DNA of 64,000 nt from AP-15 sp963698995 (GCA_963698995.1 CAVOTD010000007.1:62001-126000); one strand, 5' to 3'; positions 43,259 to 53,057 are shown, numbered from the stretch's first letter. The notes: generated from the letters alone by a model not told the origin. Numbers and translations are program-made.

Positions 43259-43902
43259 AACGACCGCGCCGTCGTCCCGGTAAGGATGTCGGCCTTGCGG
43301 TTGAGCGCCGCGATCAGGCCGTCGACGCCGTCATTCTTCAGGATCGCGGCGAATTCGGAGCGGCGGGTCGCCACCTCGCTGATCGCACCGTCGAGATAGA
43401 TGTCGGCGATCAGCCAACCCACGCCGTTGCGGCGCATCAGGTAGTCGACATTGACCGGCTCGCCATTGGCTTTGACGATCTGGCTGGTGACCATGACCCC
43501 GCCGGGATTGGGCTGCTCGCCGGTGACCTGCAATTTCTGCCCGCCATAGCTGTCGAAGCGGTCGGCATAGATCGCCGAAATGTAGCGCCCGAAGCTGTCG
43601 ATCACCTGCTGGCGCTGCGCCTCGCTGAGCGCGGTCCAGGACGGGCCGAGCGACAGTCGCGCCATCGCCGGGATGTCGAAGGTCCGGCGGATTACCGGCT
43701 CCAACTGCGTGAAGCGGCCGCTCTGGCCGAGCGTCCGGCCGTTCTTCATCGTGCCGAGCAGCGCGTCATAAAGCCCTTGCACGGTGTCGCCGCTGCTCGC
43801 CGGCGCGGCATCGACCGCATAGGGCAGTGCTGCGGCGGCCAACGATATCACCAGAGCGGCAGCCTTCCGCGCTAATGCTTTCGACGCGATCGACGTTCTC
43901 AT
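43255..43902 (-). CDS. MlaC/Ttg2D-family phospholipid-binding protein (HpnM-like)
   Basis: The ATG at 43902 follows GGGGAG. The 215 residues comprise a signal peptide (KAAALVISLAAAALPYAVDA) and a MlaC fold: IRRTFDIPAMARLSLGPSWT, EAQRQQVIDSFGRYISAIYA, and VDYLMRRNGVGWLIADIYLD. MlaC proteins carry lipids across the periplasm. The HpnM branch occurs with hopanoid genes in alphaproteobacteria. No Mla ABC genes lie beside it, which favours the HpnM reading, and the convergent gene is a sterol desaturase-type enzyme. The hopanoid link is inference. Confidence 0.85.
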   Translation of the reverse strand: MRTSIASKALARKAAALVISLAAAALPYAVDAAPASSGDTVQGLYDALLGTMKNGRTLGQSGRFTQLEPVIRRTFDIPAMARLSLGPSWTALSEAQRQQVIDSFGRYISAIYADRFDSYGGQKLQVTGEQPNPGGVMVTSQIVKANGEPVNVDYLMRRNGVGWLIADIYLDGAISEVATRRSEFAAILKNDGVDGLIAALNRKADILTGTTARSF

Positions 43903-44144
43903 AGCTTGGTCTCCCCGGCTCCCGCGAGCCCGCCCATTTCTACAAATTTAGGTATTCGCTTCTAGGTGTTCGCGTCCCTGCGGCTTTCAAGCGCATGGCA
44001 GAGCTGCGATCCGCTCATCCCGATGGCAGGGGCCGTAGTCTTGCAATTTTTGCCGACGCGCACCTTTGCCGTGTATCTGTCCGATAATTACCCCGGACAC
44101 TGGAAGATTGCACACTGACCGGGTTGCGCTAAGGAATCGTTTCT

Positions 44145-45419
44145 ATGGGCGTTCGGACCCGGCAAAAATGGCTGCTTGCGGCACGCTCGACCCGATACAA
44201 TACCGGCTGGGGGGTCGAAACGCCGGTGCGCAGAATGAGCGATGAGCGTCTGTGCGAGATTATCCAACCGGATTCGGCGGGCACACGCGCGAGGACGTTC
44301 CGCGCGGTGCATCATTTGATGGTCGTCGCCGGTATCGCGGTCATGCTCGCGGATTCCGTCGAGCCTTGGCGAGCAGCCTACGGCGCGGTCTTCGCCGTCG
44401 TCTTTCATCTGATATCGATTTTTTTTATCGCCGAGTATTTGATGCGGTTGGTCTGCGCTCGGGCACTGCCGGGGGCGGAGCACCGTTCCGTCTGGCGGTC
44501 GCGCCTCGACTGGGCGTTATCGATCGAAGGCGTCGTCGATTTCCTTGGGGTGCTGCCCGGCATCCTGAACATCGTTCTCGAGACCCGAGACGCAATCCTG
44601 TTCGGCCTGATTTGGGTGTTCAAGCTGGTCCGCTACGCACCCGGTTTGGCCGGTCTGCGCCGGGCGATCGGCAACGCGCGGCGGGCTCTGCTCTCGGTGC
44701 TGCTCGGCTTTGTTGTCGTCCTCCTCGCCGCGTCGAGCCTCGAATATCTCTTCGAGCGCGCCGTGCAGCCGGAGGCGTTCGGGTCGATCCCCGCCGCTCT
44801 GTGGTGGGGCATCGTCACGATGACCAACACCGGCTATGGCGACAGCGTGCCACTGACCCTTCCTGGACGCATCCTGGCGGGTGTCGTCATGGTCTGCGGT
44901 ATCGTCGTGTTGGCCTTGGTCGCCGGTATCCTCGCCACCAGTTTCGCGCAGGAACTGCGCCGGTATGCCTTTCTGCGGACCTGGAACATCGTCGCCAAGG
45001 TGCCGTTCTTTCAAACCATCGGCGCCTCGACGATCGCCGAGGTCGCGCGGCTGTTGCGGCCGCGAGACTTTCCCGCCGGCGCCGTTATCGTGCGCCGCGG
45101 CGAGCCCGGCGATTGCATGTATTTCATCGCCTCGGGCGAGGTCGAGATCGAGCTCAGCCCTGCGCCGCTCCGGCTCGCGACCGGAGATTTTTTCGGCGAA
45201 ATTGCGCTGCTTACCGGCACTCCGCGCACTGCGACCGTCGTCGCCGCGCAAGCCTGCACGTTGTTGCGGCTCGACATCGTCGAATTCCGCGAGCTGATGG
45301 GAAGACAGCCGGACCTCGCCCGCGTCATCTACGACGCCGCACATCAGCGTCTCGGCGCTGTCGGTGCCCAACGGATGCGCGAACGCGAAGCGGCATGGGA
45401 ATTCGGCAACTCGGCCTGA
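44145..45419 (+). CDS. Cyclic-nucleotide-gated potassium channel
   Basis: The ATG at 44145 follows AAGGA. The 424 residues have six membrane spans, with a basic S4-like helix (FKLVRYAPGLAGLRRAIGNA). The selectivity filter TNTGYGDSVP (G230-Y231-G232-D233) is in the pore loop. The C-terminal cyclic-nucleotide-binding domain (about 290-405) has the phosphate cassette GEIALLTGTPRTATVVA with the key Arg. The layout equals that of bacterial MloK1-type channels, which open on cAMP binding. It may link cAMP from the cyclases in this window to K+ flux. Family assignment is strong. Confidence 0.93.
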   Translation: MGVRTRQKWLLAARSTRYNTGWGVETPVRRMSDERLCEIIQPDSAGTRARTFRAVHHLMVVAGIAVMLADSVEPWRAAYGAVFAVVFHLISIFFIAEYLMRLVCARALPGAEHRSVWRSRLDWALSIEGVVDFLGVLPGILNIVLETRDAILFGLIWVFKLVRYAPGLAGLRRAIGNARRALLSVLLGFVVVLLAASSLEYLFERAVQPEAFGSIPAALWWGIVTMTNTGYGDSVPLTLPGRILAGVVMVCGIVVLALVAGILATSFAQELRRYAFLRTWNIVAKVPFFQTIGASTIAEVARLLRPRDFPAGAVIVRRGEPGDCMYFIASGEVEIELSPAPLRLATGDFFGEIALLTGTPRTATVVAAQACTLLRLDIVEFRELMGRQPDLARVIYDAAHQRLGAVGAQRMREREAAWEFGNSA

Positions 45420-45542
45420 TCGGGCGGCTGGAGACGTCGCTGCTCCCTCCGCGGTCACCGGCGCCACATCGGAGCGTCACGTGTCCATCGGCCCGGTTAT
45501 AATGGGCCATCCAAGCACGGCGAGATCCGGTCGGGGGCCATA

Positions 45543-47414
45543 ATGGACAAAGCTGACAAGAAGGTTCACATCAATTTTTGGTACATTATCGCCGCCGTGC
45601 TCGGCATGCTGGTGATCCAAGACCTTTACCTCGAGAGCACCAAGCTGACGCCGATCCCGTACAGCCGTTTCCAGACTCTGCTCAATGAAAATAAGATCGC
45701 CAAAATCGCGATCGCCCAGGATTATATCAGCGGCACCCTAAAGGAACCGCAGCCCGACGGGACCAAGGAGTTTATCACCACCCGGGTCGACCCCGATCTC
45801 GCGCAAAGTCTGGACAAGCACGGGGTGACTTATAGTGGGGTGATCGAGAATCACTGGTTGCGTGATCTGCTGTCGTGGGTCCTGCCCGCAATATTCTTTG
45901 TCGGAATCTGGATGTTCGCGATCCGACGCATGGGGCAAGGCGGGCTCGGCGGGCTGATGCAGATCGGCAAGAGCCGCGCCAGGATCTACGTCGAGAAGGA
46001 AACCAAGGTCATCTTCGCCGATGTCGCCGGCGTCGACGAGGCAAAGGATGAGCTGGTCGAGATCGTCAACTTTTTAAAGGACCCGGTCCGCTACGGGCGT
46101 CTCGGCGGCCGTCCGCCCAAGGGAGTGCTGTTGGTCGGCCCGCCGGGGACCGGCAAGACGTTGCTCGCGCGCGCCGTCGCAGGCGAGGCGGGGGTGCCGT
46201 TTTTCTCGATCTCCGGCTCGGAGTTCGTCGAGATGTTTGTCGGCGTCGGCGCCGCCCGGGTGCGTGATCTGTTCGACCAGGCGCGCCAGCACGCGCCGGC
46301 GATCATCTTCATCGATGAGCTCGACGCGCTCGGCCGAGCCCGCGGCGCCTTTGCCGGGGGCGGGCACGACGAAAAGGACCAGACCTTGAACCAGCTCCTG
46401 GCCGAACTCGACGGCTTTGATCCGTCGAGCGGCCTTGTCTTGCTCGCCGCGACCAACCGGCCCGAAGTTCTCGATCCGGCGCTGTTGCGCGCCGGGCGGT
46501 TCGATCGCCAAATCCTGGTCGATAAGCCCGACAAGAAGGGGCGCGAGCAGATCCTCGCGGTGCATTTGAAAAAGGTGGCGACGTTGGCCGGTGACGTAAA
46601 CGCCGAGCAGATCGCCGCTCTAACGCCGGGATTCACCGGCGCAGACCTGGCGAATTTGGTCAACGAGGCGACCTTGCTTGCCACCAGGCGTGATGCCGCG
46701 GCGGTCACGATGGGCGATTTCACCGCGGCGATCGAACGCATGGTTGCCGGATTGGAAAAGCGTAATCGCCTGCTCAACCCGCTGGAGCGCCGAGTGGTGG
46801 CTTACCACGAGCTTGGTCACGCAATGGTGGCGTTGGCGCTGCCAGGCACCGACGCTGTGCACAAGATCTCGATAATCCCGCACGGCGTCGGCGCCCTCGG
46901 CTACACGATTCAGCGACCGACCGAGGATCGTTACCTGATGACGCGCGCCGAGCTCGAACACAAGATGGCGGGGCTGCTCGGCGGCCGCGCCGCCGAGCAG
47001 CTGGTGTTCCGCGAGATCTCGACCGGGGCCGCGGACGATCTCGCCCGCGTCACCGACATCGCTCGAGCGATGGTGCTGCGCTACGGGATGAGCGAAGCGC
47101 TCGGCAACGTCGCGTACGATCGCGACCGATCGCCGTTTCTTCAGCCGAACATTCCAGTTCCGCAGGAACGCAGCTACAGCGAAGGCACGGCCGAGGCCGT
47201 CGACAGTGCGGTGCGCGAGCTGGTGAACAGCGCGTTCCAGGTGGCCACCGGCATCTTGCAGCAGAACCGCCCCTTACTCGATCGCACGGCGGCAACATTG
47301 CTCGAAACCGAGACCCTCGACGAAGCGGCAATCGAGCACTTGAAGAGCGAAATCACCAAAGCGCCAGTGCTGCCAACCCCCGATAAGCAGCCCGCTAGCG
47401 CATTGGTATCCTGA
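45543..47414 (+). CDS. ftsH: ATP-dependent zinc metalloprotease FtsH
   Basis: The 623 residues have the FtsH order: N-terminal span (WYIIAAVLGMLVIQDLYL), periplasmic domain, second span (LLSWVLPAIFFVGIWMFAI), AAA domain and M41 peptidase. Walker A is GPPGTGKT (residues 199-206), Walker B is IIFIDELDALG, and the second region of homology contains RPEVLDPALLRAGRFDRQIL. The zinc site is H422-E-L-G-H426. It degrades membrane and regulatory proteins at the inner membrane. The diverged N-terminus suggests a second, accessory FtsH copy rather than the housekeeping one. Confidence 0.95.
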   Translation: MDKADKKVHINFWYIIAAVLGMLVIQDLYLESTKLTPIPYSRFQTLLNENKIAKIAIAQDYISGTLKEPQPDGTKEFITTRVDPDLAQSLDKHGVTYSGVIENHWLRDLLSWVLPAIFFVGIWMFAIRRMGQGGLGGLMQIGKSRARIYVEKETKVIFADVAGVDEAKDELVEIVNFLKDPVRYGRLGGRPPKGVLLVGPPGTGKTLLARAVAGEAGVPFFSISGSEFVEMFVGVGAARVRDLFDQARQHAPAIIFIDELDALGRARGAFAGGGHDEKDQTLNQLLAELDGFDPSSGLVLLAATNRPEVLDPALLRAGRFDRQILVDKPDKKGREQILAVHLKKVATLAGDVNAEQIAALTPGFTGADLANLVNEATLLATRRDAAAVTMGDFTAAIERMVAGLEKRNRLLNPLERRVVAYHELGHAMVALALPGTDAVHKISIIPHGVGALGYTIQRPTEDRYLMTRAELEHKMAGLLGGRAAEQLVFREISTGAADDLARVTDIARAMVLRYGMSEALGNVAYDRDRSPFLQPNIPVPQERSYSEGTAEAVDSAVRELVNSAFQVATGILQQNRPLLDRTAATLLETETLDEAAIEHLKSEITKAPVLPTPDKQPASALVS

Positions 47415-47438
47415 TGTCTAAAACTCAGGCAGAGGACA

Positions 47439-47469
47439 GGTGGGGCGCGTACGCAAGCGCTGCCCCACC
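47439..47469. terminator. Strong hairpin between convergent ftsH and amt
   Basis: Arms ggtggggc (47439-47446) and gccccacc (47462-47469) pair perfectly around a 15-base loop that can itself form gcg/cgc pairs. It lies just after the ftsH stop and before the end of the leftward amt gene. There is no T-tract on either side, so it would act as a bidirectional RNA-end or Rho-assisted terminator. Confidence 0.5.
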
Positions 47470-47513
47470 CATCGTCAGAGCAACTTGTCGGCGTCAGAAA
47501 ACCGAACAGCCGA

Positions 47514-48841
47514 CTATTCTGCAGGCTCCACGGTGATCGCATAGGCCGTCTCGCCGTGAACCGCGTCATCGCCGACCGCCAGCTTCGCCTCATCCATACG
47601 GAGCGGGACGAAGATCGAGATCACCTTGAGAATGATAAACGTGGCGATGGCGTTATAGACGATGATGAACGCCGCGCCCGCGAGCTGGAGCAGGAGCTGG
47701 TTCCCTGTGTCGCCGTAAAGCAAGCCGGTAACGCTGACGCCGGGCGCCTCTTTGTCGGTGCCGATATATTCGAGCATGTTCGGGTTCGCGAGGATGCCCA
47801 CGAGCAAACCACCGGTCAAGCCGGCAATCCCATGCGTCGAAAACACGCCCAACGTGTCGTCAACCCTCATCATGAAATGGGTCTTCTGAAGCTTGTTCAT
47901 CGAAACCCATGGAATGATGCCGGCGAACGATACCGATGATGATGGCGCCCCAGCCATCGACGAAACCGGCGGCAGGAGTGATTGCCACCAAGCCCGCGAT
48001 CATGCCGTTGACCGCACCGATGATCGATGGCCTGCCGTAGGCCATCTTGTCCATCAAGGTCCAGACGAGAAGGGCTACCGCTGTGGCCGTGTTCGTGTTG
48101 AGCACGGCCGCGCCTGCATCGTGGTTGGCGAAATAAGGATCGCCCCCGTTGAAGCCGTTCCAACCCAGCCACAAGAGGCCAGCGCCAATCAAGGTAACCA
48201 GCAAGCTGTTGGGCGGGAATTGCTCGCGATCCACCCGCAGGCGTGGCCCGACCACCGCTGCGGCGACGAATCCGGACGTGCCGGCGGCGAGATGGATGAC
48301 GTAGCCGCCCGAAAAGTCCTGTACGCCCAACTGTGAGAGCCAGCCGCCGCCCCATAGAGCTGAACGCCCCGACCGTATAGACCAAGGTCATCCACACCGG
48401 GCAGAAGATCACCCACGCCGCGAAGTTCATGCGGCCGAGCACCGAGCCCCCAAGGATGATCACCGTGATCGCCGCAAATACGAATTGGAAGAAAATCAGG
48501 GTGGCCATCGGGAAGGTCAGCTCCGGCATGCCGGAGGACGCTGTCGGTATTATCGCCTGGCCCGTGATGAAGTTCGCCGAGGTCGCCAACGCCGGTTTGC
48601 CGAGGAACGGAAACCATTGCTCTCCGAACGCCATGTTGTAGTCGAATAGAACCCACACGACCAAGACCGAGGCGAAGGCATAGAAGCACATGAAGGCAGA
48701 ATTGATCGCCCATTTTTGCTTGACATACCCGGCGTAGAGAACTGCCAGGCCGGGAATGCTTTGGAGGCCGACGAAAGTCGCGGCCGCTAACTGCCACGCA
48801 TTGTTTCCAGAATCGAGCCACTTTGGTGATGGTACGAGCAT
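47514..48841 (-). pseudogene. Ammonium transporter Amt, two +1 frameshifts
   Basis: The ATG at 48841 follows GGGGGAG. The N-terminal part (LDSGNNAWQLAAATFVGLQS, VLYAGYVKQKWAINSAFMCF) runs to TLVYTVGAFS. One extra base at 48357-48359 then shifts the frame, and LWGGGWLSQLGVQDFSGGYV continues through GWNGFNGGDPYFANHDAGAA. A second extra base near 47925 shifts again to the C-terminal part (AGIIPWVSMNKLQKTHFMMR) ending at 47514. Correcting both gives a normal ~440-residue, eleven-span Amt with the conserved pore His regions. It lies close to a second, intact amt with PII, and has a sigma54-like promoter at 48936-48952. Confidence 0.82.
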
Positions 48842-48935
48842 ATCTAACTCCCCCGTTTTTTCTGTTGCGACGAGCCTCACAACCACCGGTACCTAATCAT
48901 GGGGCGGAATGAGCGGGCTAAGTGAGGTCTCGGGA

Positions 48936-48952
48936 GGCAAAAGCCATGCCAG
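48936..48952 (-). promoter_or_regulatory. Sigma54-like promoter of the frameshifted amt gene
   Basis: On the minus strand the sequence is CTGGCATGGCTTTTGCC. It keeps the -24 GG and -12 GC ten bases apart and differs from TGGCACG-N4-TTGC only by C to T. Transcription would begin about 84 bases before the ATG at 48841. Sigma54/NtrC control of amt genes is well established in proteobacteria. Confidence 0.55.
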
Positions 48953-49142
48953 CCGCATGGCTCCCGTCGATACCGCCCGCGAACCAGCCATTTTCCGGAA
49001 AGCCGTTCTCACCCTATTGGCGTATTAATGTCAATTGCACAAAGTTTAGGCAAGTTTGGGTCATCGGCATTCTCGTGCGGCTTGCTTTGCAGGGAGCCCG
49101 GGATTTGGGTATGGATCGGCGCATGGCGAGGTGGACGCAACC

Positions 49143-49478
49143 ATGTTTCGCAACCGCGTTATTACAGCAGGAATAGCCGGCCTGGCAGCGGGTTTGGCCG
49201 TTGCGACGGTCAACGGCGACACGCAGGAGAGCGCGACCGCAATCACCTGTACCAATCCGGTGAGCGGCACGTCCTGGCAGATTATGATCGACTACAATAA
49301 AGCCACGGTCGATACCAATCCGGCCCAGATTAAACGGGCCGAGATTTCCTGGTTCGATCCAAAGGACGGCAGCAACTACACGCTCGACCGCAAATCCGGC
49401 GATCTTACGGCAAGCGTCGCGTCGAGCACGGGGGGCTATTTTCGCCGTAGTCGTTGCACTCTGGAGAAATCGCGGTGA
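49143..49478 (+). CDS. Small exported protein translationally coupled to the PP2C-kinase gene
   Basis: The ATG at 49143 follows GAGGTGG. The 111 residues begin with a signal peptide or anchor (RVITAGIAGLAAGLAVATVN) and have two Cys (C in ITCTNPVSGTSWQIMID and in RRSRCTLEKSR), spaced for a disulfide. The middle includes RAEISWFDPKDGSNYTLDRK, likely beta-structured. Its stop TGA overlaps the GTG start of the PP2C-kinase gene (GTGA), so the two are co-translated. No family is recognised. It may be a ligand, substrate or periplasmic partner of that regulator. Confidence 0.7.
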   Translation: MFRNRVITAGIAGLAAGLAVATVNGDTQESATAITCTNPVSGTSWQIMIDYNKATVDTNPAQIKRAEISWFDPKDGSNYTLDRKSGDLTASVASSTGGYFRRSRCTLEKSR

Positions 49479-51274
49479 CCACCCGAAGCCACGCCCGCGC
49501 AGCCGCACTCACTTCACAAAGTCGCTTCGATCCAGGCGACGGCCGGCAATCTTTCGGAAGCGGTGCGGTGGCGACGGCTGAGACCGGCGTAAGGGCAAGC
49601 GTCGGATTCGCCTCGAGGACCGGGCGGCGCAAAGCCAACGAAGATTTCGCCGGAGCCCTGTCAGGCGCCGAGCTGCCCGAGCCTCGCCAGGAAGTGATCG
49701 CCGCAATCGCCGATGGCATCGGCGGCGCGAAAGGCGGTCGCATTGCGGCCGAGACAGCGGTGCGCGGCTTTCTGGACGGGTTTTGCGATCTGCCCGAGAC
49801 CATGGAGGTGCAACGAGCGGGCGCTAGAATCGTCAGTGCGCTCAATGGCTGGATCAACACCATCGGGCGGCAAGATCCCAAACTCGCCGGAATGGGCTGC
49901 ACGTTAACCGCGCTGGTGCTGCGCGGCCGCATCGCCCACCTGCTGCACGTTGGGGATACGCGCGCCTATCGGTTGAGCGGCGATCGCCTGACTTGTCTTA
50001 CCACCGACCATGTGCGCCAGGATGGCGGGGGGCGCTCGCACACGCTCAACCGTGCGCTCGGAGTGGAGGCGGAAGTGCGCCTCGACTATGCTACGCAACC
50101 GATCGCCCTGCACGACCGCTTCCTGTTGTGCAGCGACGGCGTTCACGGGTTCCTGCCGGACCACAGCATCGCAGACATCTTGCGCAAACGCTCCGCTCCC
50201 GAGGATACCGCGGGCGCGTTGGTTGCGGCCGCGCTCCAATCCGGCAGCACCGACAACTGCACTGCCTTGGTTTTGGACGTGGTCGCGCTGCCGACGGCGG
50301 GATCGGCCGATATTACCGCCGCCATCCTGCAGCTGCCCGTGATTCCCGCGCCGCTAGTCGGCGAGACGATCGATGGATTTGTCCTCAAAGCACTGATCTC
50401 CGAGGGTCGATACAGCCGGTTGCTCGCTGCCGAGGACGAAGTCGAGGGCGGCATCGTTGCCTTGAAATTCCCCAAGCCGCAGATCGCCAGCGTCGAGGCC
50501 TATCACGCGGCGTTCGTCCGCGAGGCTTGGGTCGGCGCTCGGGTGCACAATCCGTGGGTCGGGCGCGTAATCGAACTGCCGCCAGGACGCCAGACCTGTC
50601 TCTACACGGTCATGCCGCTCTATCAGGGCGAGCTTCTGGAAACGCGGCTTTCGCGTAGTCCGGCGCTGGGATTGGAAGAAGGGCGGAACATAACCGTCAA
50701 GCTGGCCCGCGCGGTGGCTGCGCTGCATCGCGCCGGCATCATCCATCGCGACATCAAGCCGGACAACGTCATCCTCGAAGCCGGCGGATCGCTGAAGCTG
50801 ATCGATCTCGGGGTGGTCCGGGTACCTGGGCTGGAGGAATTTCCCCCCGAAAACATTCCCGGCACCCAGGCGTATATGGCACCCGAAATGTTCGAGGGTG
50901 AAGCCGGCAATGAGGCCACCGACATTTACGCTCTCGGCGTTACGATGTTTCGCGTTTTCACTGGCGAATTCCCTTACGGCAACCTCGACGCCACGAGTCC
51001 GCCGCGCCGCGAGCGGCCGAGGGACTTTTCCGCGCTGCGGCCGGATCTTCCCGCGTGGGTCCAAGCGGCACTCGCGCGCGCGATCGCGGTCGATCCCGCG
51101 AAGCGGCTTCACGACATGACCGAGTTCGCGTTCGAGATGGAGGCCGGACCGACACGCGCCCCGACCGCAATTCCTCGGCCGCGCACGCTCTACGAGCGTG
51201 CCCCGCTCCAAGTATGGCAGGGCGTCGCCGCTCTGTTGGCGCTGGCGCTCCTGGCGTCGTTGCTGGTGCGTTAA
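49475..51274 (+). CDS. Bifunctional PP2C phosphatase-Ser/Thr protein kinase, tail-anchored
   Basis: The GTG start at 49475 overlaps the previous stop and has GGAG eight bases upstream. The 599 residues hold a PP2C domain first (ASRTGRRKANEDFAGALSGA; AAIADGIGGAKGGRIAAETA; MGCTLTALVLRGRIAHLLHV; HDRFLLCSDGVHGFLPDHSI) with its metal-binding Asps. A kinase domain follows: the Lys in GGIVALKFPKP, the catalytic loop HRDIKPDN (residues 424-431), DLG instead of DFG, and APEMFEGEAGNEATDIYALG. One C-terminal span (GVAALLALALLASLLVR) anchors it to the membrane. It can add and remove phosphate on Ser/Thr. The flanking amt genes suggest a link to nitrogen status, but this is inference. Confidence 0.92.
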   Translation: MTTRSHARAAALTSQSRFDPGDGRQSFGSGAVATAETGVRASVGFASRTGRRKANEDFAGALSGAELPEPRQEVIAAIADGIGGAKGGRIAAETAVRGFLDGFCDLPETMEVQRAGARIVSALNGWINTIGRQDPKLAGMGCTLTALVLRGRIAHLLHVGDTRAYRLSGDRLTCLTTDHVRQDGGGRSHTLNRALGVEAEVRLDYATQPIALHDRFLLCSDGVHGFLPDHSIADILRKRSAPEDTAGALVAAALQSGSTDNCTALVLDVVALPTAGSADITAAILQLPVIPAPLVGETIDGFVLKALISEGRYSRLLAAEDEVEGGIVALKFPKPQIASVEAYHAAFVREAWVGARVHNPWVGRVIELPPGRQTCLYTVMPLYQGELLETRLSRSPALGLEEGRNITVKLARAVAALHRAGIIHRDIKPDNVILEAGGSLKLIDLGVVRVPGLEEFPPENIPGTQAYMAPEMFEGEAGNEATDIYALGVTMFRVFTGEFPYGNLDATSPPRRERPRDFSALRPDLPAWVQAALARAIAVDPAKRLHDMTEFAFEMEAGPTRAPTAIPRPRTLYERAPLQVWQGVAALLALALLASLLVR

Positions 51275-51567
51275 GGCCTAGCAGCGCTAGAGCCGAGCAC
51301 GCGAGGAACTCGGATTTTTCCTTGCACAGCCGCGGCGATGCTGGCCCAACGGAGCGCCAGAATAGTTAAGTCTGCCTAAATTTTAATCGTCTATCCAATT
51401 CTTCCCCGGAGCGCGATACCCTGCGCTCCCGTCTTGGGTGATCTGGAGCCGGACTCACGCTCTTTTGAGGGCTTGTTCACCGGCACCCGCAGCAAGCCGC
51501 TTCGCCCCGCCGGATGATAGGTGAACTGGCGGCCGCGGGCGACTCGAAAGTCGCCGACTAGGGTCGA
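51275..51567. other. Intergenic region before the second amt promoter
   Basis: About 290 bases between the kinase and the sigma54-like promoter. No open frame with a ribosome site is convincing. It should contain enhancer sites for an NtrC-type activator, but I see no unambiguous palindrome. Sequence around 51360-51395 is AT-rich. Confidence 0.35.
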
Positions 51568-51584
51568 TTGGCACGATTCTTGGT
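51568..51584 (+). promoter_or_regulatory. Sigma54-like promoter of amt-PII operon
   Basis: TTGGCACGATTCTTGGT matches the -24 box TTGGCACG exactly with correct ten-base spacing. The -12 dinucleotide is GG rather than GC. It lies about 85 bases upstream of the amt start at 51668. The context (amt then PII) is a classical NtrC/sigma54 target. Confidence 0.6.
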
Positions 51585-51667
51585 TTCGGCCTGAACTCGG
51601 ACCAACCATGATGCCGGTGCACGTTATCGGCCTCGCCCCCGCGGTTCGCGCCTTTTGGAGGTCGATA

Positions 51668-53023
51668 ATGAGATTGATGGGCATTCTTTTGAAACGGATT
51701 GTGTGTGCCGCGCCGATCACGTCCCTGTGGGCGTTGACGGCGCTCGCGCAGCAATCTTCGGATGCCGCTGCTCCGGCAACTGCTGCTGCACCGGCTGCCT
51801 CCGCGATAAACTCGGGCGATACCGCGTGGATGCTAACCTCCATGGCGCTCGTGCTGATGATGACCGTTCCGGGTCTCGCTCTCTTCTACGGCGGCATGGT
51901 CCGCAAGATGAATGTGCTGGCGACACTGATGCAGAGTTTTGCCGTGACCTGCCTGGTCACCGTGCTATGGATGGTTATTGGTTATAGCTTCGCGTTTACT
52001 TCGGGATCGCCATTCATCGGCGGAACGAGCCGCTTCCTGTTGTTCGGCATGACGCTCGACTCGGTGAATGACTTGGCCAAGACGATACCCGAATCGGTTT
52101 ATATGTGCTTCCAGATGACGTTCGCCATCATTACTCCGGCGCTGATTTGTGGCGCTTTTGCCGATCGCATGAAATTCTCGGCTTTGCTGTGGTTCATCGG
52201 GCTTTGGAGCATTTGCGTTTATGCGCCGATCGCGCATTTTGTCTGGGGCCCTGACGGGTTCCTCAATGATGCCGGCGTCCTCGACTTCGCAGGCGGGACC
52301 GTAGTTCATATCAATTCCGGGTTCGCCGGGCTGATGGCTGCGCTGGTCATGGGCCGGCGACGCGGCTATACGACTGAGCCAATGCCGCCGCACAATCTGG
52401 TGCTCAGCGTCATCGGCGCTTCGCTGCTGTGGGTCGGATGGTTCGGGTTCAATGCAGGTTCCGCGACCGCGGCCAACGGCAATGCCGGAATGGCAATGAC
52501 GGTAACGCAGATCGCGACTGCGACTGCGGCCCTCGCCTGGATGTTCGCCGAATGGATCGTCAAGGGGAAGCCGAGCGTCCTCGGGATCATCTCGGGTGCG
52601 GTGGCCGGCCTCGTTGCGATCACCCCGGCGTCGGGCTTTGTCGATCCGCGAGGCGCCTTGATCATCGGCGTAGCCGCCGGCGTTATCTGCTACTGGGCCA
52701 CCACCGGCCTCAAGCACACGATGCGCTATGACGACAGCCTCGACGCCTTCGGGGTGCACGGCATCGGTGGGATGGTCGGCGCGATCCTAACCGGCGTACT
52801 GGCCGTGGCCTGGGTCGGCGGCGAAGGAAAGAGCGGCCTGATCGACGGCAACCCGCATCAAGTGCTCGTGCAGCTCTACGGCATTGCCGTCACGGTCGTA
52901 TATGATGTGATCGTCTCGCTGGTCCTGCTCAAATTGGTCGATCTTACGGTCGGGCTTCGTGTCGACGCGGAAACCGAACGCGAAGGTCTCGACCTTGCTC
53001 TGCATGGCGAGGCTGTACAGTAA
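51668..53023 (+). CDS. amtB: Ammonium transporter AmtB
   Basis: The ATG at 51668 follows GGAGG. The 451-residue protein begins with a cleavable signal (KRIVCAAPITSLWALTALAQ), an Ala-rich linker, then eleven membrane spans. Characteristic sequences are DTAWMLTSMALVLMMTVPGL, ALFYGGMVRKMNVLATLMQS, LDFAGGTVVHINSGFAGLMA with a pore His, and DAFGVHGIGGMVGAILTGVL with the second pore His. The intact ATPase-free channel imports ammonium. A PII gene follows 99 bases downstream, the usual glnK-amtB pair in reversed order. Confidence 0.95.
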   Translation: MRLMGILLKRIVCAAPITSLWALTALAQQSSDAAAPATAAAPAASAINSGDTAWMLTSMALVLMMTVPGLALFYGGMVRKMNVLATLMQSFAVTCLVTVLWMVIGYSFAFTSGSPFIGGTSRFLLFGMTLDSVNDLAKTIPESVYMCFQMTFAIITPALICGAFADRMKFSALLWFIGLWSICVYAPIAHFVWGPDGFLNDAGVLDFAGGTVVHINSGFAGLMAALVMGRRRGYTTEPMPPHNLVLSVIGASLLWVGWFGFNAGSATAANGNAGMAMTVTQIATATAALAWMFAEWIVKGKPSVLGIISGAVAGLVAITPASGFVDPRGALIIGVAAGVICYWATTGLKHTMRYDDSLDAFGVHGIGGMVGAILTGVLAVAWVGGEGKSGLIDGNPHQVLVQLYGIAVTVVYDVIVSLVLLKLVDLTVGLRVDAETEREGLDLALHGEAVQ

Positions 53024-53039
53024 TCGATGCCGGTTCCTC

Positions 53040-53057
53040 GGGGGCGGCCTCGCCCCC
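53040..53057 (+). promoter_or_regulatory. GC-rich hairpin between amtB and the PII gene
   Basis: The sequence gggggcg-gcct-cgccccc forms a seven-pair stem with a four-base loop, extended by cct/agg outside a bulge. There is no T-tract. Placed just after the amtB stop, it probably stabilises the amtB message end or partly uncouples expression of the PII gene. Confidence 0.5.

Noticed and set aside
43255..43902. A full Mla ABC lipid-transport operon
   Set aside because: Only the MlaC-like gene is present; no MlaD/E/F neighbours, so an HpnM-type reading was preferred.
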